Shown: positions 60,770 through 64,000 of the stretch, one piece after another
How the letters are laid out: the number at the start of each line of letters is the position of its first letter
How positions within the stretch are numbered: position 1 is the stretch's first letter
Assembly: GCF_000346465.2 (NCBI RefSeq)
Contig: NC_034013.1
Location: forward strand, 8,060,216-8,124,215
Direction of reading: 5' to 3'
DNA from: Prunus persica
Taxonomy: Eukaryota; Streptophyta; Magnoliopsida; Rosales; Rosaceae
Length of the DNA: 64,000 bases
Program-made: the position numbers and the translations under genes
The notes under the pieces: generated by a model
The model's database searches: none
What the model saw: the letters and a program-made list of their open reading frames with translations, nothing else
What the model was told of the DNA's origin: nothing

Positions 60770-61410
60770 TCCACCTCAACTCTGAGGTCTTCACATGGTC
60801 TTACAATGACAAGCCTGGCATATCACCAGACATCATATCCCATCAGTTAAGCGTTAATCCCGCCGTTTGACCCATTCCGCAGAAGCGTCGCGCTTATGAC
60901 CCAGAGCGCTATGACTCCATGAGGGCAGAGGTGGATAAGTTGAGCAGCATCAGATTCATCAAGGAGGTGGACTATTCCACCTGGCTGGCTAATGTGGTGA
61001 TGGTTCGCAAACCAAAAAAAAGTTTGCGCATGTGTGCCGACTACACCAATCTTAATCGGGTCTGCCCAAATGATAGCTTCCCCTACCTTGCATTCGCCCT
61101 GGTAGTTTCAGCTAGACACCTCAGACTATACTTCCAAGCTCACACCATTCATGTCTTAAATAACCAACCGCTCAAGCAAGTATTGCAGAAGCCAGAGACT
61201 TCTAGGAGGTTGGTTAAGTGGGCCATTGAACTTGGTGAGTTTGAAATCCACTACAAACCCCGTCCAGCTACAAAGGGCCGAGCCGTTGCTAACTTCATAT
61301 CAGAATTCACAGAACCCCAAGCTTCAGCCGCTACCCAAATCATAACCGAACCCAATCTTCCTTCGACCCAGAACCACGTCGCCAGCAATGGCACCTTAGA
61401 CCTGACCTAG
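60770..61410 (+). pseudogene. Tat element reverse transcriptase with internal deletion, joined to RNase H
   Basis: The fingers (SIRFIKEVDYSTWLANVVMV, then MCADYTNLNRVCPNDSFP) run to about 61083 and then switch directly to ALVVSARHLRLYFQAHTI, the RNase H connection. The palm with the YxDD box is missing; compared with a complete element roughly 1 kb is gone. The frame is kept across the deletion. Confidence 0.85.
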
Positions 61411-61893
61411 CTCTTATGGACCTTATATGTGGATGGCTCCTCCAATGCCCAAGGATGAGAGGCCGGCCTCGTTCTCATCTCCCTAGACAAGGTTGTCCTT
61501 GAGTATGTCCTCCACTTCAAATTCCACGCCTCCAACAATGTGGCCGAATACGAAGCACTCTTAGCTGGCCTTCGACTAGCCAAAGAGATGGGCGCCAAAC
61601 AAATTCAGATATTCAGCGACTCATAGCTCGTTGTCCATCAAGTCAACCAAGACTTCACGGCTAAGGACATCTCTATGACAGCCTACCTCCAGCATACTTG
61701 CCACTTGCTTGCAACTTTCGACGCTCATTTTATAAGCCAAGTGCCACGCTCTGAGAACAGCCATGCCGATGCGTTGGCCAGGCTAGCCTCGGCCTTGGAG
61801 CAGGGCATAGGTCGCAACATCAACATCGAGTTCTTGGACCAGCCCAATACACAAGCCCCACTCATCTGTACCATTGATCACAGCCCTACATAG
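61411..61893 (+). pseudogene. Tat element second (archaeal-type) RNase H
   Basis: LYVDGSSNAQG (catalytic Asp), NNVAEYEALLAGLRLAKEMG (Glu), IQIFSDS (Asp) and ENSHADALARLAS (Asp) are all visible in one frame, interrupted by stops at 61408, 61456, 61624 and 61891. Confidence 0.85.
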
Positions 61894-63126
61894 ATGGACC
61901 CCATCATTCGGTTCTTGCAAAACCAAACGCTACCTGCTAATTCTGCTGAAGAACGGCGTGCTCGCTATCGCTCCGCCCGATACCTGATCATTAATGGCTC
62001 CCTATACAAGCGTGGCTTCAGCCACCCCTACATTTGGTGTCTAACACTATTGGAAGACAATTATGTCCTTCGGGAAATTCATGAAGGCATCTGTGGCAAC
62101 CACTCAGGCGCCTGCTCACTAGCGCATAGAGCCATTAGGCAAGGCCACTTCTGGCCCTCACTTCACACTGATGTCCAGGCCTTCACCCAGAAGTGCGATA
62201 AGTGTCAATAATTTGCCAATATCCCACAACTTCCTTCTGAACCATTGACAGCAACGGTCAATCCTTGGCCATTTGCCCAATGGGGACTAGACCTCATTGA
62301 ACCTATGCCTGAGGGCAAGGGCCAAGTCAAGTATGCAGTTGCAGCTGTAAACTATTTCACCAAATGGGCTAAAGCCGAAGCCTTAGCCACCATCACCTCC
62401 GCTCGCATAGAAACCTTTGTTTAGCAAAATATCGTATGTCACTTCGGCATCCCCAACACTATCGTCACAGACAATGACCGGCAATTTGACAATGCAAAGT
62501 TCAAACAATTTTGTTCCAACCTCAATATCTGTCTTTGCTTCACCTCCCCAGCCCAACTTCAGTCCAATTGCCAGGTTGAAGCTGTGAACAAAATCATCAA
62601 GAAAACCCTGAAGACCAAGCTTGACAAGGCCAAGGGTTGGTGGCCAGAGCTACTCCTAGAGGTTCTCTTGTCCTACCACACCACCTTCCGTACCTCCATA
62701 GGGGAAACACCTTTCTCTCTTTCCTTTGGTACCTAAGCCGTGGCACTAGCGGAGATTGGCCAGCCCACATATCGAACCTCCACTTATGATGCCGAAGCCA
62801 ATGACAAGTCGTTAGCCCTTATCCTCGACTTCATTGACGAACTTCGTGACCAATCCAACATGCGCAACGTCACATACAAACCGCATATCGCAAGGTACTA
62901 TGAGTCCTGAGTCAAACCCCGTGCTTTCAAGCTTAGGGATTGGGTCATACGCAAGGTTTCCTTGCCCACCAAGAACCCTACTTAAGGTACCTTGGGCCCT
63001 ACATGGAAATGTCCTTATGAGATTATCAAAGTTTGCCACCCCAGCACTTATCAATTTCTTGATCCCAAGGGCAAGACTTTGCCTTATCCTTGGAACGCTG
63101 ATCACCTCAAGTACTACTATAAGTAA
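61894..63126 (+). pseudogene. Tat element integrase
   Basis: Zinc-binding HHCC region (REIHEGICGNHSG to KCDKCQ), then core DDE positions in GLDLIEP, IVTDNDRQFD and QVEAVNKI. The C-terminal part ends at TAA 63124-63126 after HLKYYYK. One frame throughout, with stops near 62209, 62423, 62734, 62908 and 62984. Confidence 0.88.
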
Positions 63127-63470
63127 ACATACCTAGACCCTAGTACGTTATGTTTTCTTATACTTTGGTCTTGAGCCTTGACTCAACCAACTCTTGTACT
63201 TTCTGCCTTTCGGCACCTGTTTAATGAAACGCCTGACTCTGGCTAATTCTCATAAATTACATAAGTATCATTTTGCTAGCACAACTGATCTCCAACGACA
63301 ACAAGTCTAAATATCATAGCAAATCAAAATAACCTTGCCCTAGGCAAGGCAAAAATGTTCATACAAAATAAAAATAAACATCAAGTGTTTCAAACAAATA
63401 GCTAGAATATATAAAGAAGGCAACGCCTTCAAGACTCAGTAGAAGGGGCATCCGCGGTGGCCGGCTATGA
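63127..63470. other. Spacer between pol and antisense ORF
   Basis: No open frame of interest. Part of the 3' non-coding region of the Tat element. Confidence 0.5.
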
Positions 63471-63926
63471 CTATGGCGCAACAGCAGTGGCATCAGTAGT
63501 GGGACTAGGTGAAGGAGGCTCACCGCTCGTATCGAAGTTGATCTCAATTGAAGGGTTGAACCTCACCAGCCTATCCTCCCAACGAAGCTGCTCATCCACT
63601 AGCCGATCCATGATGTAACTCTTCAGCTCCTTTGAAGTTCGAAATGACTCGATCGCTTCAGCTCGGGCAGCAGCTATCTCATCGGCCTTCGACTGCCTCA
63701 GCTCTTCCATCTCCTTGGCCATTGCTGCCTTCTGCAACAGCAAGGTGTTCCTTTCTCGGATGGCCTCATGCACCTCCGCTACCTTGCTCTTAGCGATTTC
63801 ATCACGCCTCTTCAGCCTCTGAATCTCCTTATCTACCTTAGCCATGTTGACATACATCTCACCAAAGGCTTGCAACACCAAAGCATCATCAGTCAAAGCA
63901 AACCAAAATGATAAAAACAAAAACAA
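63471..63926 (-). CDS. Antisense coiled-coil ORF of the Tat element
   Basis: A 151-codon frame opposite to gag-pol. A strongly charged coiled coil (VDKEIQRLKRRDEIAKSK, then AKEMEELRQSKADEIAAARA) is followed by an acidic/Ser/Pro tail. On the same strand 64000-63944 encodes FADRAQKAILTHAY and ends at CTAC|GTAAGT, a good splice donor, so this is probably the last exon of a spliced antisense gene reaching beyond the window. Antisense genes at this place are known in Tat-type elements; function unknown. The acceptor is not resolved. Confidence 0.65.
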   Translation of the reverse strand: MFLFLSFWFALTDDALVLQAFGEMYVNMAKVDKEIQRLKRRDEIAKSKVAEVHEAIRERNTLLLQKAAMAKEMEELRQSKADEIAAARAEAIESFRTSKELKSYIMDRLVDEQLRWEDRLVRFNPSIEINFDTSGEPPSPSPTTDATAVAP

Positions 63927-64000
63927 AAACAGAGATGACTTACGTAGGCATGAGTAAGGATCGCCTTCTGGGCCCGATCGGCAAAGGAAAAGGCCTGAGT

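Larger units (their letters stand above)
57487..64000 (+). mobile_element. Ty3/gypsy retrotransposon, Tat lineage, 5' part, degraded
   Basis: Order: LTR (57487-58026), primer-binding site, gag with CX2HX4HX4C-type knuckle, protease, truncated reverse transcriptase, RNase H, a second RNase H, integrase, then an antisense ORF. Dual RNase H plus an antisense ORF before the 3' LTR is characteristic of the Tat lineage (family knowledge). The 3' LTR lies beyond the window. Stops and a deletion in the reverse transcriptase make it non-functional. Confidence 0.9.

Overview
The window is plant nuclear DNA. It has GT-AG spliced multi-exon genes (including a 24-exon MSH4), plant-only families (phytocyanin, plastid isopropylmalate dehydratase with a transit peptide) and typical plant transposons. 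The gene and repeat style suggests a woody rosid, probably Rosaceae. That last step is inference; no marker in the window proves it.

Layout: (1) 1-1139, clustered palindromic ~48-bp repeats and an AT-rich block. (2) 1116-3325, an intronless MAK/CDK-like kinase gene (-) inside the left arm of an inverted duplication. (3) 4405-7607, a Gfo/Idh/MocA-type oxidoreductase (+, 7 exons). (4) 8433-17434, the meiotic mismatch-repair homologue MSH4 (+, 24 exons, 792 aa). (5) 17912-21189, a young non-autonomous LTR retrotransposon (-). (6) 21644-23622, ribosomal protein L15 (-). (7) 24478-25242, isopropylmalate dehydratase small subunit (+). (8) 25623-29540, a PIF/Harbinger DNA transposon. (9) about 30.1-38.9 kb, a decayed but nearly full-length endogenous caulimovirid (-) with a perfect 488-bp tandem duplication of its promoter/poly(A) region. 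(10) 39.1-40.3 kb, two opposed SINE-like copies and a small palindromic-repeat cluster. (11) 41425-48090, a DWNN/zinc-knuckle/RING E3 ligase of the RBBP6/PQT3 type (-, 15 exons). It is head-to-head with (12) 49405-50361, the second kinase copy (+), inside the right arm of the inverted duplication. (13) 50.6-52.4 kb, a phytocyanin gene (-) and a tandem pseudogene copy. (14) 54175-57108, a long palindromic-repeat element split by a 1562-bp solo LTR. (15) 57487-end, a Tat-lineage Ty3/gypsy element (+) with nonsense-riddled gag-pol and an antisense coiled-coil ORF.

The host genes are ordinary housekeeping or meiotic loci and form no pathway together. The unusual content is structural. A ~2.2-kb inverted duplication carries a bidirectional promoter plus kinase, with arms ~45 kb apart. 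The five palindromic-repeat clusters (A, B, C, D, E) belong to one family that I cannot assign to a known element. A copy of that family is fused to the 3' end of kinase copy 1 and supplies its last codons and stop. The endogenous pararetrovirus and the Harbinger element, which has an internal copy of its own ORF1 sequence at a frameshift, also merit a second look.

All splice sites were placed by eye from frame continuity and GT/AG signals. Identities are visual estimates, and no database was consulted.
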